From Candidatus Moraniibacteriota bacterium (GTDB lineage Bacteria > Patescibacteriota > Minisyncoccia > Moranbacterales > UBA1568): a DNA stretch of 43,833 nt. Positions 10,851-18,752 of the stretch are shown piece by piece. The DNA lies in contig JAHBAT020000014.1 in assembly GCA_018499985.2 (NCBI GenBank), forward strand, positions 1 to 43,833, read 5' to 3'. Under the pieces are notes generated by a model, which saw only the letters and a program-made list of their open reading frames with translations, did not search any database and had not been told where the DNA came from. Positions within the stretch are counted from its first letter, which is position 1, and every line of letters starts with the position of its first letter. The translations under genes and the position numbers were made by a program.

Positions 10851-13800
10851 TTAGTATGTGTCGGGCTCATCGGCTGGATCAATGGTCTTGATCCCCTTGA
10901 GCTCCACATTGAGACACAATCCCTTGAGTTCATTCACAAGCACGTGAAATGATGCTGGAAGGTTTGGACTCTTAATTGGCTCACCCTTGATAATAGACTC
11001 GTATGCTTTCGAGCGACCCAAGACATCATCTGACTTGATCGTAAGCATTTCCTGAAGAGTATGAGCGGCACCATATCCTTCGAGTGCCCATACTTCCATT
11101 TCTCCAAAACGCTGTCCTCCAAACTGAGCTTTACCTCCAAGAGGCTGCTGAGTAATAAGAGAGTACGGTCCGATAGAACGCATGTGAATCTTGTCATCAA
11201 TCAAGTGATTGAGCTTCAAGATATACATCACACCGACAGTAGACTCATTGTCGTACTGTTCACCAGTCTTACCATTGGTAAGGCGGATTTTCCCATTCTC
11301 TGGAAGACCTGCTTCACGAAGCTGACTCTTGATATCCTCTACAGAAACACCATCAAGAGAAGAACTTGCTACTTTGTAACCCAAAGTCTTCGCTGCCCAT
11401 CCAAGATGAGTCTCGAGAATCTGACCAATGTTCATACGTGATGCTACACCAAGTGGGTTTAGGATCACGTCTACTGGTGTACCATCTGGTAGGTATGGCA
11501 TATCAGCAGCTGGAGCAATATGAGAGATAACACCCTTGTTACCGTGACGACCAGCAAGCTTATCTCCTACACTGATCTTACGCATGTTGGCAACTGAAAT
11601 CTGAATCTGCTGAAATACTCCCATTGGCAATTTATCTCCACGCTCACGTGAGAAAATTTTGACATCGACTACTTTACCGCGCTCCCCATGAGGAAGATAC
11701 ATAGAAGAGTCTTTGACATCGCGAGACTTCTCACCAAAGATGACACGGAGCAAACGCTCTTCGGCAGTCAAATCACCTTCTCCCTTCGGGGTAATTTTTC
11801 CACACATGATATCACCAGAGGCAATTTCTGCACCGACACGGATAATACCGTTTTCATCTAAGTTCTTGAGACGATCTTCACCAATATTTGGAATATCACG
11901 AGTAATCACTTCCGGTCCAAGCTTGGTATCACGAACATCGAGAGTGAAGTCTTCGATATGAATAGAGCTCCAACGATCAGTCTGTACGATACGCTCAGAT
12001 ACGATGATGGCATCTTCGAAGTTGTATCCATCAAATGGTACGAAAGCCACTACCATGTTTTGTCCAAGAGCAAGCTCCCCATGGTCAGTAGAAGCACCAT
12101 CTGAGAGAAGGTCTCCCTTCTTTACCATCTGACCTTTTGATACACGTGGTACCTGGTTCATACTGGTAAAAGCGTTTGACTTCTCGAAGGTCTGCAAGAT
12201 GTACTCGTAGTCTTTGTACTCTTTCTTTGATCCTGCTGGGGCCTTGGCACGAAGCACGATATGGCCACCGTCTACTTCGACAATTTCACCATCGGCATCC
12301 GCAAGTACCACCTGTCCAGAGTCGCGAGCTGCCTTATCCTCGATACCTGTTCCTACGATAGGAGACTCTGGCACCACACAAGAAACTGCCTGACGTTGCA
12401 TGTTTGAACCCATCAATGCACGGTTGGCATCATCATGCTCCAAAAATGGAATAAGAGCGGTAGCAATAGAGATACACTGCTTTACAGAAACATCCATAAA
12501 GTCGATTCTTTCAATCTCGGTAGTTTCTGGATGACCCTTCACACGAGCCTCTACAAGAGCTTCAGCGAAGTTACGGTTTTCATCGAGCTCTACACCAGCA
12601 TGAGCAATGATCTTGCGGTCTTCTACGATAGCATTGAGGTATTCAATCTCAAGGGTGACGAACGGACGCACCGCTACCATCTCGCCCTTCAAAGCATCAG
12701 CTACTTTCTTGGCAGTTTCTTTGGTAAGTTTCTCACCAGCCTTTACACCAGCCACTCCTTCTACGAGGATGCGATGCTCAAGTTCTTCTGTAGTGGCTTT
12801 TACCTCTCTTTTCACAATCAAGTATGGTGTCTCAAGGAAACCATATTCGTTGACACGAGCATAGCTTGCAAGGTGACCTACGAGTCCAATGTTTGGACCT
12901 TCTGGAGTCTCAATTGGACAAATACGTCCGTAGTGAGAATGATGAACGTCACGAACCTCAAAGCCAGCACGCTCACGAGTAAGTCCACCAGGACCCATAG
13001 CTGACAAACGACGCTTATGTTCGAGCTCAGCGAGTGGATTTACCTGATCCATAAACTGTGACAACTGTGAACTTGAGAAAAATTCTTTCACAGCAGCAGC
13101 GACCGGACGAGGATTGATAAGCTGACCAGGGACAACTGTCTCTGGGTCACAGGTACTCATACGATCCTTGATGTTACGCACCATACGGTACAAACCAACA
13201 CGAAGCTTGTTCTGAATAAGTTCGCCAACTGCACGGACACGACGGTTTCCGAGGTGATCGATATCATCAGCACGACCCTCTGGATCATTCATAAGACGAA
13301 TCACTTCGCTTACGATAAGTACGAGGTCCTCTGTGTTTAAAATACGGTTTTCTTCACTGTCTGAACGCTCTACAGAGAGGCGCTGGTTCAAGCGATAGCG
13401 TCCTACAGCACCAAAGTCATAACGCTCGAAGTTGAAGAACATGGCATCGATCATCTGCTTAGCGTTGTCTTCTGTAGCAAGGTCACCTGGACGAAGACGC
13501 TTGTAGACTTCGCGGTAGGCCTCACCCTGACTTGTAGTAGTGTCCTTAAGAAGAGTATTTTCCATGAACTTTACTGGACCGTTATCAATGTCCGTAAAAG
13601 CTTCACGAATCTGCTTTTCATCAAAACCAAAAGCACGGAAAAGGGTGGTGACAGGAAGCTTACGCTTACGATCAATCTTCACTGAGATCACTCCATCGAC
13701 GTCTGTTTCAATTTCCAACCAAGCTCCGCGGTTAGGAATAATCTTAGCGCCAAAAAGCTTCTTTCCCTTCTGGAAGTCCATGGTAAAGAAAACGCCAGGA

Positions 13801-14249
13801 GAGCGGATAAGCTGACTCACTACGACACGCTCAACACCATTGATAATAAAGGTTCCGCGCTCAGTCATGAGCGGAAATTCTCCAAGGTAGATTTCTTGTT
13901 CTTTCACTTCTCCCGTCTTCTTCATGACCAATTGAGCCTTGGCGCGAAGAGGAGCTTCATAAGAAATATTTTTATTCTTGGCAACCAGAGCGCTGTACTT
14001 AGGCTCATCAAGGTAGTATTCCTTAATAGAAAGCTCCAAATCCTTACCAGTAAAATCAGCCACTGGGTTGATTTCATCGAAAAGCTCTTTGAGAGCCTTA
14101 TCCCAAAACCACTTGTATGAATCAGTCTGTACCTCAATCAGGTCCGGAAGAGAGACAGTGATACGGTTATTAAAAAAGCGACGCTTACTAAGGGACGAAT
14201 CCTTACTAAACGAATCTTTGACTCGCAGAGCTTTCTGGTCTTGAGACAT
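10851..14249 (-). CDS. rpoB: RNA polymerase subunit beta
   Basis: RpoB forms the other jaw of RNA polymerase and the rifampicin pocket. The 1132-aa protein is collinear with short bacterial RpoBs. The rifampicin region reads SSQLSQFMDQVNPLAELEHKRRLSAMGPGGL, and the C-terminus holds the clamp-linked GGKAQFGGQRFGEMEVWALEGYGAAHTLQEML motif. The ATG at 14249 has no Shine-Dalgarno at normal spacing. An AAGGAG at 14276-14271 is instead placed correctly for an ATG-TGA start-stop at 14265-14260, 14 nt upstream of the rpoB start. No rplJ or rplL precedes it, unlike the classical beta operon. Confidence 0.99.
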   Translation of the reverse strand: MSQDQKALRVKDSFSKDSSLSKRRFFNNRITVSLPDLIEVQTDSYKWFWDKALKELFDEINPVADFTGKDLELSIKEYYLDEPKYSALVAKNKNISYEAPLRAKAQLVMKKTGEVKEQEIYLGEFPLMTERGTFIINGVERVVVSQLIRSPGVFFTMDFQKGKKLFGAKIIPNRGAWLEIETDVDGVISVKIDRKRKLPVTTLFRAFGFDEKQIREAFTDIDNGPVKFMENTLLKDTTTSQGEAYREVYKRLRPGDLATEDNAKQMIDAMFFNFERYDFGAVGRYRLNQRLSVERSDSEENRILNTEDLVLIVSEVIRLMNDPEGRADDIDHLGNRRVRAVGELIQNKLRVGLYRMVRNIKDRMSTCDPETVVPGQLINPRPVAAAVKEFFSSSQLSQFMDQVNPLAELEHKRRLSAMGPGGLTRERAGFEVRDVHHSHYGRICPIETPEGPNIGLVGHLASYARVNEYGFLETPYLIVKREVKATTEELEHRILVEGVAGVKAGEKLTKETAKKVADALKGEMVAVRPFVTLEIEYLNAIVEDRKIIAHAGVELDENRNFAEALVEARVKGHPETTEIERIDFMDVSVKQCISIATALIPFLEHDDANRALMGSNMQRQAVSCVVPESPIVGTGIEDKAARDSGQVVLADADGEIVEVDGGHIVLRAKAPAGSKKEYKDYEYILQTFEKSNAFTSMNQVPRVSKGQMVKKGDLLSDGASTDHGELALGQNMVVAFVPFDGYNFEDAIIVSERIVQTDRWSSIHIEDFTLDVRDTKLGPEVITRDIPNIGEDRLKNLDENGIIRVGAEIASGDIMCGKITPKGEGDLTAEERLLRVIFGEKSRDVKDSSMYLPHGERGKVVDVKIFSRERGDKLPMGVFQQIQISVANMRKISVGDKLAGRHGNKGVISHIAPAADMPYLPDGTPVDVILNPLGVASRMNIGQILETHLGWAAKTLGYKVASSSLDGVSVEDIKSQLREAGLPENGKIRLTNGKTGEQYDNESTVGVMYILKLNHLIDDKIHMRSIGPYSLITQQPLGGKAQFGGQRFGEMEVWALEGYGAAHTLQEMLTIKSDDVLGRSKAYESIIKGEPIKSPNLPASFHVLVNELKGLCLNVELKGIKTIDPADEPDTY

Positions 14250-14455
14250 AAAAAATCGCTCACATCGGTACTCCTTGTTCTAGTGAAAGATAGAACAAGT
14301 AGGGTCTGTGAGATTACGGATAACTATTTACAACTAACTTGGGTGGCAGGTCGCACCATTGCTTGGGAAATTTAGCGGCCGAATACTAGCACTCTCTTTT
14401 ACTGATTTACTCGGACCTGAAGAGAAAAGTAAATCACTTTAAAATAAGTCTCAAG
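14250..14455 (-). ncRNA. Structured rpoBC 5' leader
   Basis: About 200 nt separate the predicted start (near 14449) from rpoB. Hairpins seen on the minus strand are GATTTACT/AGTAAATC (14435-14428 with 14411-14404, 16-nt loop); GGTG/CACC around 14357-14342; and TTGTTCTA/TAGAACAA (14298-14291 with 14282-14275, 8-nt loop), the last placed directly before AAGGAG. This is the only stretch over 300 bases without a gene (14250-14596). It holds this leader, the promoter and a weak terminator. No known riboswitch or T-box was recognised. An L10-type leader is possible but not shown. Confidence 0.6.
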
Positions 14456-14484
14456 ATTATAACAAGGAGATAGTTTATTGTCAA
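14456..14484 (-). promoter_or_regulatory. Consensus sigma-70 promoter for rpoBC
   Basis: TTGACA (14484-14479), a 17-nt spacer and TATAAT (14461-14456) give a perfect match to the housekeeping consensus. This is the strongest promoter in the window, as expected for RNA polymerase genes. Confidence 0.93.
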
Positions 14485-14500
14485 CAGAAAACGAAAAATG

Positions 14501-14515
14501 GGCTTTTTAGAAGCC
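14501..14515 (-). terminator. Weak terminator after TsaB-like gene
   Basis: The short arms GGCTT (14501-14505) and AAGCC (14511-14515) are followed on the minus strand by CATTTTTCGTTTT. The stem is only 5 bp, so efficiency may be low. The rpoB -35 box begins about 16 bases further on. Confidence 0.5.
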
Positions 14516-14596
14516 TTTTAACGAAATTTCTTCTTGTTTGGGAAAGAAGTAAACATTTTTTGATTTTTTTCAATCAAACGAAAGAACGTATAAAAA

Positions 14597-14872
14597 CTAC
14601 TGTTGATTGATAGCAAAAGTATACACTTTTTGGACAGTTTCAGCAATACGTCTTGAAGTGAAGTTTTCTTTAGCATTACCATCAATCATAAACTCTTTTA
14701 TGAGGGTTTTATCTACGCCATTTTCAGTCAGTATTCCATCAAGTGCACTAAGAAGTTGCTTCCCCATGTCGCGTTCTTCTTGCCAGCTTCGCTCCCCTAT
14801 CACTTCATCATCTTTCATAAGATGAACTACCGAAGCATCCTGATTAACCGTTAGTTTTAGTGTGTAAGTCAT
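14597..14872 (-). CDS. Truncated TsaB-like protein
   Basis: This 91-aa protein resembles only the first lobe of TsaB (YeaZ), a partner in t6A tRNA modification. The fit lies in the order of elements: beta strands with ALSVALL-like spacing (DASVVHLMKDDEVIGERSW), then LLSALDGILTENGVD as in the LLPLIDELL helix, then ENFTSRRIAETVQKVYTFA in place of the family's SFTGLRIG segment. The N-terminal DTS motif and the whole second lobe are missing. The gene ends cleanly before a terminator, so it is not a fresh frameshift. I chose the ATG at 14872, 4 nt after the upstream amidase stop. The ATG at 14938 would overlap that gene. Homology is inferred by eye. It could be a structural partner for TsaD or have another role. 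Confidence 0.55.
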   Translation of the reverse strand: MTYTLKLTVNQDASVVHLMKDDEVIGERSWQEERDMGKQLLSALDGILTENGVDKTLIKEFMIDGNAKENFTSRRIAETVQKVYTFAINQQ

Positions 14873-14876
14873 ATAC

Positions 14877-15629
14877 TTAGAGTTTATTCCAATCAAAATT
14901 CCATGGGTCAGTTTTCCGTCCTGGAGCAATATCATCATGACCCACTACATACTTAATAGCATACTTTGCCTTTAAATGAGTTATGAGGTCTTTTGTTGCC
15001 TGGTACTGAGCCTTCGTATATTCATCATCTTTGGTATTCAAGATCTCTACTCCAATTGAGAAATCGTTGACGTTTTTGCGACCATCTTTCATAGCACTTT
15101 CCCCAGCATGGTAAGCAATATCTTTATCTGAAACAAGCTGATAGACAGTGCCGTCACGGGCTATCATATAGTGTGGCGCCACACCATAACTCTGCCAAAT
15201 ACTCCTGACAGCGCCCACGGCGTACGGGTCACCATTTGGATTATATGATGAATGAAGGACTACAGTATCAATTTTTCTTCCGCTAGCACTCTCATGACCA
15301 AAGGACACTAAAGCACTCTGTATTTTGAAACTCTTTGGTGCCACATCTTCAGATGTTTCTTTCTTTTCTTCTGATTTAATCTCAGTAGTTTCTTTTTTGG
15401 ATTCTAGCTGAACCTCCTCTTCTTTTTGAACGTTCGCATCTACTGATACTTCATCCTTTTGAGCTATCTCAGGCACCTCAACTGGAGCAGTTGGTACTTG
15501 CACATCTCTATTGACTGACTGAGATTCAAAAACCGTTTCTGTCTGATTGGTCTTGCCATACCAAAAAAGACCCCCCGAGAGAGCGCCGAGTACGATAAAA
15601 CCGCTAAATATTTTCCAAAAGAGTTTCAT
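14877..15629 (-). CDS. Anchored N-acetylmuramoyl-L-alanine amidase
   Basis: The protein is predicted to cleave the bond between MurNAc and the stem peptide of peptidoglycan outside the membrane. It has 250 aa: a signal anchor (about residues 5-25), an acidic linker to about 95, then an Amidase_2 (AmpD/PGRP-type) domain. The zinc and catalytic residues of the family are visible: His in VVLHSSYNP, Glu in IGVEI, His in VVGHDDIAPGRKTDP, and the Lys and Asp of that last motif. It starts six bases after a -10 box, so its mRNA is probably leaderless. The TsaB-like gene follows 4 nt after its stop. Confidence 0.9.
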   Translation of the reverse strand: MKLFWKIFSGFIVLGALSGGLFWYGKTNQTETVFESQSVNRDVQVPTAPVEVPEIAQKDEVSVDANVQKEEEVQLESKKETTEIKSEEKKETSEDVAPKSFKIQSALVSFGHESASGRKIDTVVLHSSYNPNGDPYAVGAVRSIWQSYGVAPHYMIARDGTVYQLVSDKDIAYHAGESAMKDGRKNVNDFSIGVEILNTKDDEYTKAQYQATKDLITHLKAKYAIKYVVGHDDIAPGRKTDPWNFDWNKL

Positions 15630-15635
15630 GTCAGT

Positions 15636-15644
15636 AGTATAACA
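15636..15644 (-). promoter_or_regulatory. Extended -10 for amidase gene, leaderless
   Basis: TGTTATACT on the minus strand ends six bases before the amidase ATG (15629). The expected start site coincides with the start codon. The element directly abuts the T-run of the preceding terminator. Confidence 0.6.
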
Positions 15645-15672
15645 AAAAAGGTGCCATTACTGGCACCTTTTT
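15645..15672 (-). terminator. Terminator after YqjD-like gene
   Basis: The perfect 12-bp arms AAAAAGGTGCCA (15645-15656) and TGGCACCTTTTT (15661-15672) close a TTAC loop. This is the most regular terminator in the window. Confidence 0.92.
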
Positions 15673-15684
15673 AAACGATAGGTC

Positions 15685-15945
15685 TTATTTCTTCTTTTTT
15701 TTGTTGTCACCTGACATCAAAACAGCTGCTACAGCACCTAAGGCAGCACCGATACCGGCTGAGATAAGCACTGCTTTCTCTGGATTCTTTTTGATAAGAT
15801 CGTCTGCCTTTTTCATGGTTGATTCTACTTGCTTACGCACCTTGGCAATTTCTTTTTCGGCATTAGCCTTTTGCTTATCTACTTCTGTCATTACGGTCTT
15901 CTGAACCTTGGCAATTTGCTTCTTGCCTTCTGTAGCAATACTCAT
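15685..15945 (-). CDS. YqjD/ElaB-like (DUF883-type) protein
   Basis: This 86-aa protein has a charged helical N-terminal half (about residues 1-52, Lys/Glu heptads), the segment DLIKKNPEKAVLIS, one glycine-rich membrane helix (about 58-77, GIGAALGAVAAVLM), and a lysine tail. That layout matches DUF883 proteins such as YqjD and ElaB, which tether ribosomes to the inner membrane in E. coli in stationary phase. The ribosome role is known there and only inferred here. The upstream neighbour is a holin/YqjE-like protein 34 nt away, which repeats the enteric yqjD-yqjE pairing and supports the call. Confidence 0.7.
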   Translation of the reverse strand: MSIATEGKKQIAKVQKTVMTEVDKQKANAEKEIAKVRKQVESTMKKADDLIKKNPEKAVLISAGIGAALGAVAAVLMSGDNKKKKK

Positions 15946-15979
15946 ACGTTTTCTTTTACTATTTAATTATTTTTATATC

Positions 15980-16321
15980 CTACTTTTTCTTACCGGGCAC
16001 AAGATACCAGATAAGAGCAATGAGAATAATCGTACCTCCAATAATCAGCTCCCCTGAGCCAGTCTTCTTAAGCGTATCGTTGATGATACGCGCAAGACCA
16101 ACCAGGATAAACATCACTCCTGCAAAAGCGACACCTACCAATACCAGCACCTTCAAGAGCTTTGCAAAGTATTGCTCGGTATTTTTTTTCGCCTCAGAAA
16201 GAGACTCCATGACAAAACTCTCCACTTTGGATATGAGCGGTGCCATAAGTAAGGTAGAAAAAAGAGCGCCTAGCGCTCCAAATCCACTCTCTTCAGTTTT
16301 TGAGGTTTTTTTGGAAGCCAT
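15980..16321 (-). CDS. YqjE/phage-holin-superfamily-like membrane protein
   Basis: This is a 113-aa protein. Residues 1-15 are charged and are followed by a hydrophobic stretch GALGALFSTLLMAP, a charged amphipathic helix (about 30-52), and two strong membrane helices (about 53-75 and 90-108) ending in a basic KKK tail. The shape matches the YqjE/Holin-X group often encoded beside YqjD-like proteins, as it is here. I chose the ATG at 16321 (MASKKTSK). The longer frame to 16369 would run through the promoter and the T-tract. No catalytic motif is visible. It probably organises or signals at the membrane and need not lyse cells. Confidence 0.6.
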   Translation of the reverse strand: MASKKTSKTEESGFGALGALFSTLLMAPLISKVESFVMESLSEAKKNTEQYFAKLLKVLVLVGVAFAGVMFILVGLARIINDTLKKTGSGELIIGGTIILIALIWYLVPGKKK

Positions 16322-16340
16322 ATTTCTTCTCTGTATACCT

Positions 16341-16349
16341 ATAATAGCA
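16341..16349 (-). promoter_or_regulatory. Extended -10 for YqjE-like gene
   Basis: TGCTATTAT on the minus strand follows the seven-T tract of the preceding hairpin within two bases. The predicted leader is about 13 nt and includes AGAGAAG before the ATG at 16321. Confidence 0.55.
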
Positions 16350-16357
16350 CAAAAAAA

Positions 16358-16483
16358 GGCCCTTGGCAAGGTTTACCCGCCTTCGGAGGGCCCTTATAAG
16401 TTTCAAATGTTCAACCCGAACTAAATAGTACGTATAAAAAACTTATAACGGGGCAAGAGCGTCTCTTTCTTGTTTAGTAAAGA
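16358..16483 (-). ncRNA. Possible small RNA between two terminators
   Basis: This ~125-nt stretch has no ORF and lies between the terminator at 16484-16509 and the GC-rich hairpin at 16358-16392. On the minus strand it contains a 10-bp stem TTATAAGTTT/AAACTTATAA (16448-16439 with 16403-16394) enclosing GTTC/GAAC (16421-16418 with 16412-16409). The GGCCC/GGGCC hairpin and seven T's then end it. Together they look like an independent short transcript. No convincing promoter was found and it matches no family I know. Confidence 0.4.
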
Positions 16484-16509
16484 AAAAAGGACTCTTGCGA
16501 GTCCTTTTT
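16484..16509 (-). terminator. Terminator after polytopic membrane gene
   Basis: The perfect 11-bp arms AAAAAGGACTC (16484-16494) and GAGTCCTTTTT (16499-16509) close a TTGC loop, 11 nt after the stop codon. Confidence 0.9.
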
Positions 16510-16519
16510 GAAATAATCC

Positions 16520-17203
16520 TTATACTGCTGGTTCTGGAGTAGAGGCTGGCAAATCAATCACTTCTTCTTTTTTTTCCTCTTCTACTTTCACTTCTTCTGA
16601 GGCCCCGCTCTTCTCTTTCTTTAGGTGTTCATACGCCATGGTCATAGCGATATATGATACTGGAGCAGTGACCAAAAGACCCACTAGAAGAAGAAGTGCT
16701 CCTACAAAGTTCATCAAGGTAAGGAGAAGGATAAAGCCAAAAAGATTCAGGCGGTTACCTTCTGAAAGACGAGAAGCTTCCTTGAGAGACTCTTTCCAGC
16801 CAAGTTTCTGATCCACCAAGACATACGGCAAAAGCATGAAGCGCACCGCTACATATACACCAGGGATAATAAGAAGGAGAAAGCCGACAAAAAGCATAAG
16901 AGCAAACACAATAGTAGCAATCAATGCCTGAACATAGATAGCTTTTTGTCCAGCAATTTCTTTTATGTCACCTTCTGTGTCTGTGCGTACCAGCTTGAGC
17001 AAAAGAGCAATAGCTCCCAACTCAAAGAAAAGTGAGACTAGACTAGAGAGTATCGAGATAAGAGCGCTATCACCCTTTGGATTGATAATAGAAAAAACGA
17101 TAGAGACGGCAAGCATGATTCCAAGAATCATCCAGGTAAAAACGATGTGCTTTTTCCAAACTTCCCAGGCCTGACCAATGATGTTTGTCGCTGAAAAATT
17201 CAT
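16520..17203 (-). CDS. Polytopic membrane protein, DUF975-like
   Basis: This 227-aa protein has about five or six membrane helices (about 20-42, 50-75, 92-118, 120-140, 152-188) and an acidic C-terminal tail of about 35 residues rich in EEK. The segment LIIPGVYVAVRFMLLPYVLVDQ, followed by WKESLKEASRLSEGNRLNLF, resembles the repeated unit of DUF975 and GPDPase-membrane-domain proteins (IPG..., then SLKxSxxLxxG). These families lack a settled biochemical function. It has its own good promoter, divergent from the DUF4012 gene. An envelope role is likely, but no substrate can be named. Confidence 0.65.
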   Translation of the reverse strand: MNFSATNIIGQAWEVWKKHIVFTWMILGIMLAVSIVFSIINPKGDSALISILSSLVSLFFELGAIALLLKLVRTDTEGDIKEIAGQKAIYVQALIATIVFALMLFVGFLLLIIPGVYVAVRFMLLPYVLVDQKLGWKESLKEASRLSEGNRLNLFGFILLLTLMNFVGALLLLVGLLVTAPVSYIAMTMAYEHLKKEKSGASEEVKVEEEKKEEVIDLPASTPEPAV

Positions 17204-17242
17204 AGCGAAATGTATTAAAAAATAGTTACTCTTTACCCCTTT

Positions 17243-17271
17243 ATTATAGGATTGGGAAAGCCTTTTGTAAA
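17243..17271 (-). promoter_or_regulatory. Promoter for DUF975-like gene
   Basis: TTTACA (17271-17266), a 17-nt spacer and TATAAT (17248-17243) on the minus strand. It stands back to back with the plus-strand promoter that starts at 17274. Confidence 0.8.
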
Positions 17272-17273
17272 GG

Positions 17274-17302
17274 TAGTCAAAGGCTCTAAGCTCTGGTAAA
17301 CT
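17274..17302 (+). promoter_or_regulatory. Promoter for DUF4012-thrS
   Basis: TAGTCA (17274-17279), a 17-nt spacer and TAAACT (17297-17302). The match is moderate. The AGGAGG at 17303-17308 lies too close to the -10 box and too far from the ATG (17335) to serve as a Shine-Dalgarno site. Confidence 0.55.
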
Positions 17303-17334
17303 AGGAGGGTATTTATCTATTTATTTTCCTACAC

Positions 17335-18741
17335 ATGAACTCATTTTCACGTCGGCAAAAAATATTTTTTGCACTTATCTTACTCCTTGTTATCGGTCTT
17401 GGGGCTGGCTTTTTCTATGCCAAGAACAACAAAACTGAATTTGCAGCTGGAGGACTGAGTCTTTTCCAAAAAGTCTCTAAATTTCTCCCTCTTTCTACGG
17501 ATACCAAAAAGGAAATTGAAGTCGTTGATAAACTTGTCTCCGAACTGACCAAAAAGGATGGCGTCACGCGCACCTACCTACTCATGCTTCAAAACAACCA
17601 CGAGCTTCGTCCTGGTGGTGGCTTTCTTGGGCAATACGCTGTTGTAAAAGTCAAAGACGGGGAAGTTATCTCTCAGAAATTTGAAGATGCCAACCTCCTT
17701 GATCAGCGTATCAATGCCAAAGTAACTCCTCCATACCCACTAACCCGTAAGATGCAGATCAAGAAGTGGAAGTTTCGTGATTCAAACTTCTCGCCAGACT
17801 TCCCTACCAATGTCGAAAAGGCTGAGTACTTCTATCGTCTTGCTGGCGGAGGAGAAAAATTTGATGGCGTAGTGGCGGTCAATGGCGACGTATTCAATCG
17901 TGTCCTTGAGCTTACTGGTCCGCTGACCCCTACTGGCTACAACACCACTTTTACTAGCCAGGATGGCGCTATCAAACTTCAAGAAGTTGTTGAGCGAGCC
18001 TACCTCGGAGATGATGTGCCAGCCGAAAGTAAACAGGCTCGCAAAAACATCATGAAAGTACTTACTGCTGAAATCATTACCAAACTCACTAGTCTCAATA
18101 ATATTCCTAAGGTAGCCGAACTTGGCTTAGATGAACTTCGCAAGAAAAACGTGATGATCAACTTCGAAGATCCAAACCTTCAAAGTCTCGTGGAGAGCGT
18201 CAACTGGGCCGGAAAAGTCAATCAAGAATGGACTGGTGACTATCTCATGTTTGTCGATGCCAATCTCGGAGCCCTAAAAACTGATTACTACGTCAAGCGT
18301 CGTATCGACTATACAGTAGACTTTACCGGTGAAAAGCCTTTTGCTACAGCAGTGTATGTCTACAACAACACTGCTCCTACCAACGACTGGCGCACCAGCG
18401 ACTACCACACCTATGTGCGAGCCTATGTACCGAAAGGCTCTACCTACAAAGAGCGCTTCATGATCAATGCCGTCGCTCCAGGTGAAGACCTAGGACGCAC
18501 CTTTATCGGTGGCTATGTCGATGCCGAAATCAACCAAGGTGATGTCACTACTACTCTCAAATACGAACTCCCTGAGACCATCACTCCTGATAACTACAGT
18601 CTCATGATCCAAAAACAATCAGGTATCGGCACCCTACCCGTGCATATCAAAATTATTACCAAAGAAAAAACCGTCGAACAGTCCGCAGATATTATCCATG
18701 ACACTACCTTCACCTTCCAAGAGACTGAAGAAAAGAAATAA
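17335..18741 (+). CDS. DUF4012 domain protein, membrane-anchored
   Basis: This 468-aa protein has an N-terminal signal anchor (about residues 10-29), so the rest faces outward. The DUF4012 signatures are clear: TYLLMLQNNHELRPGGGFLG, the RDSNFSPDFPTNVEKAEYFY block, and FDGVVAVNGDVF. DUF4012 proteins are common in CPR and actinobacteria. They are often near envelope polysaccharide genes, but their reaction is unknown. The C-terminal 130 residues look like a beta-rich extracellular domain. It is the first gene of a two-gene plus-strand unit with thrS, separated by 11 nt and then a shared terminator. No cysteines are obvious. The ATG lacks a Shine-Dalgarno site. Confidence 0.85.
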   Translation: MNSFSRRQKIFFALILLLVIGLGAGFFYAKNNKTEFAAGGLSLFQKVSKFLPLSTDTKKEIEVVDKLVSELTKKDGVTRTYLLMLQNNHELRPGGGFLGQYAVVKVKDGEVISQKFEDANLLDQRINAKVTPPYPLTRKMQIKKWKFRDSNFSPDFPTNVEKAEYFYRLAGGGEKFDGVVAVNGDVFNRVLELTGPLTPTGYNTTFTSQDGAIKLQEVVERAYLGDDVPAESKQARKNIMKVLTAEIITKLTSLNNIPKVAELGLDELRKKNVMINFEDPNLQSLVESVNWAGKVNQEWTGDYLMFVDANLGALKTDYYVKRRIDYTVDFTGEKPFATAVYVYNNTAPTNDWRTSDYHTYVRAYVPKGSTYKERFMINAVAPGEDLGRTFIGGYVDAEINQGDVTTTLKYELPETITPDNYSLMIQKQSGIGTLPVHIKIITKEKTVEQSADIIHDTTFTFQETEEKK

Positions 18742-18752
18742 CTCTTATCCCT

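Noticed and set aside
14338-14375. Plus-strand GGGTGGCAGGTCGCACC resembles a T-box antiterminator
   Set aside because: The core TGGNACCGCG is interrupted, no synthetase or amino-acid gene follows on that strand, and the promoter and rpoB place the transcript on the minus strand.
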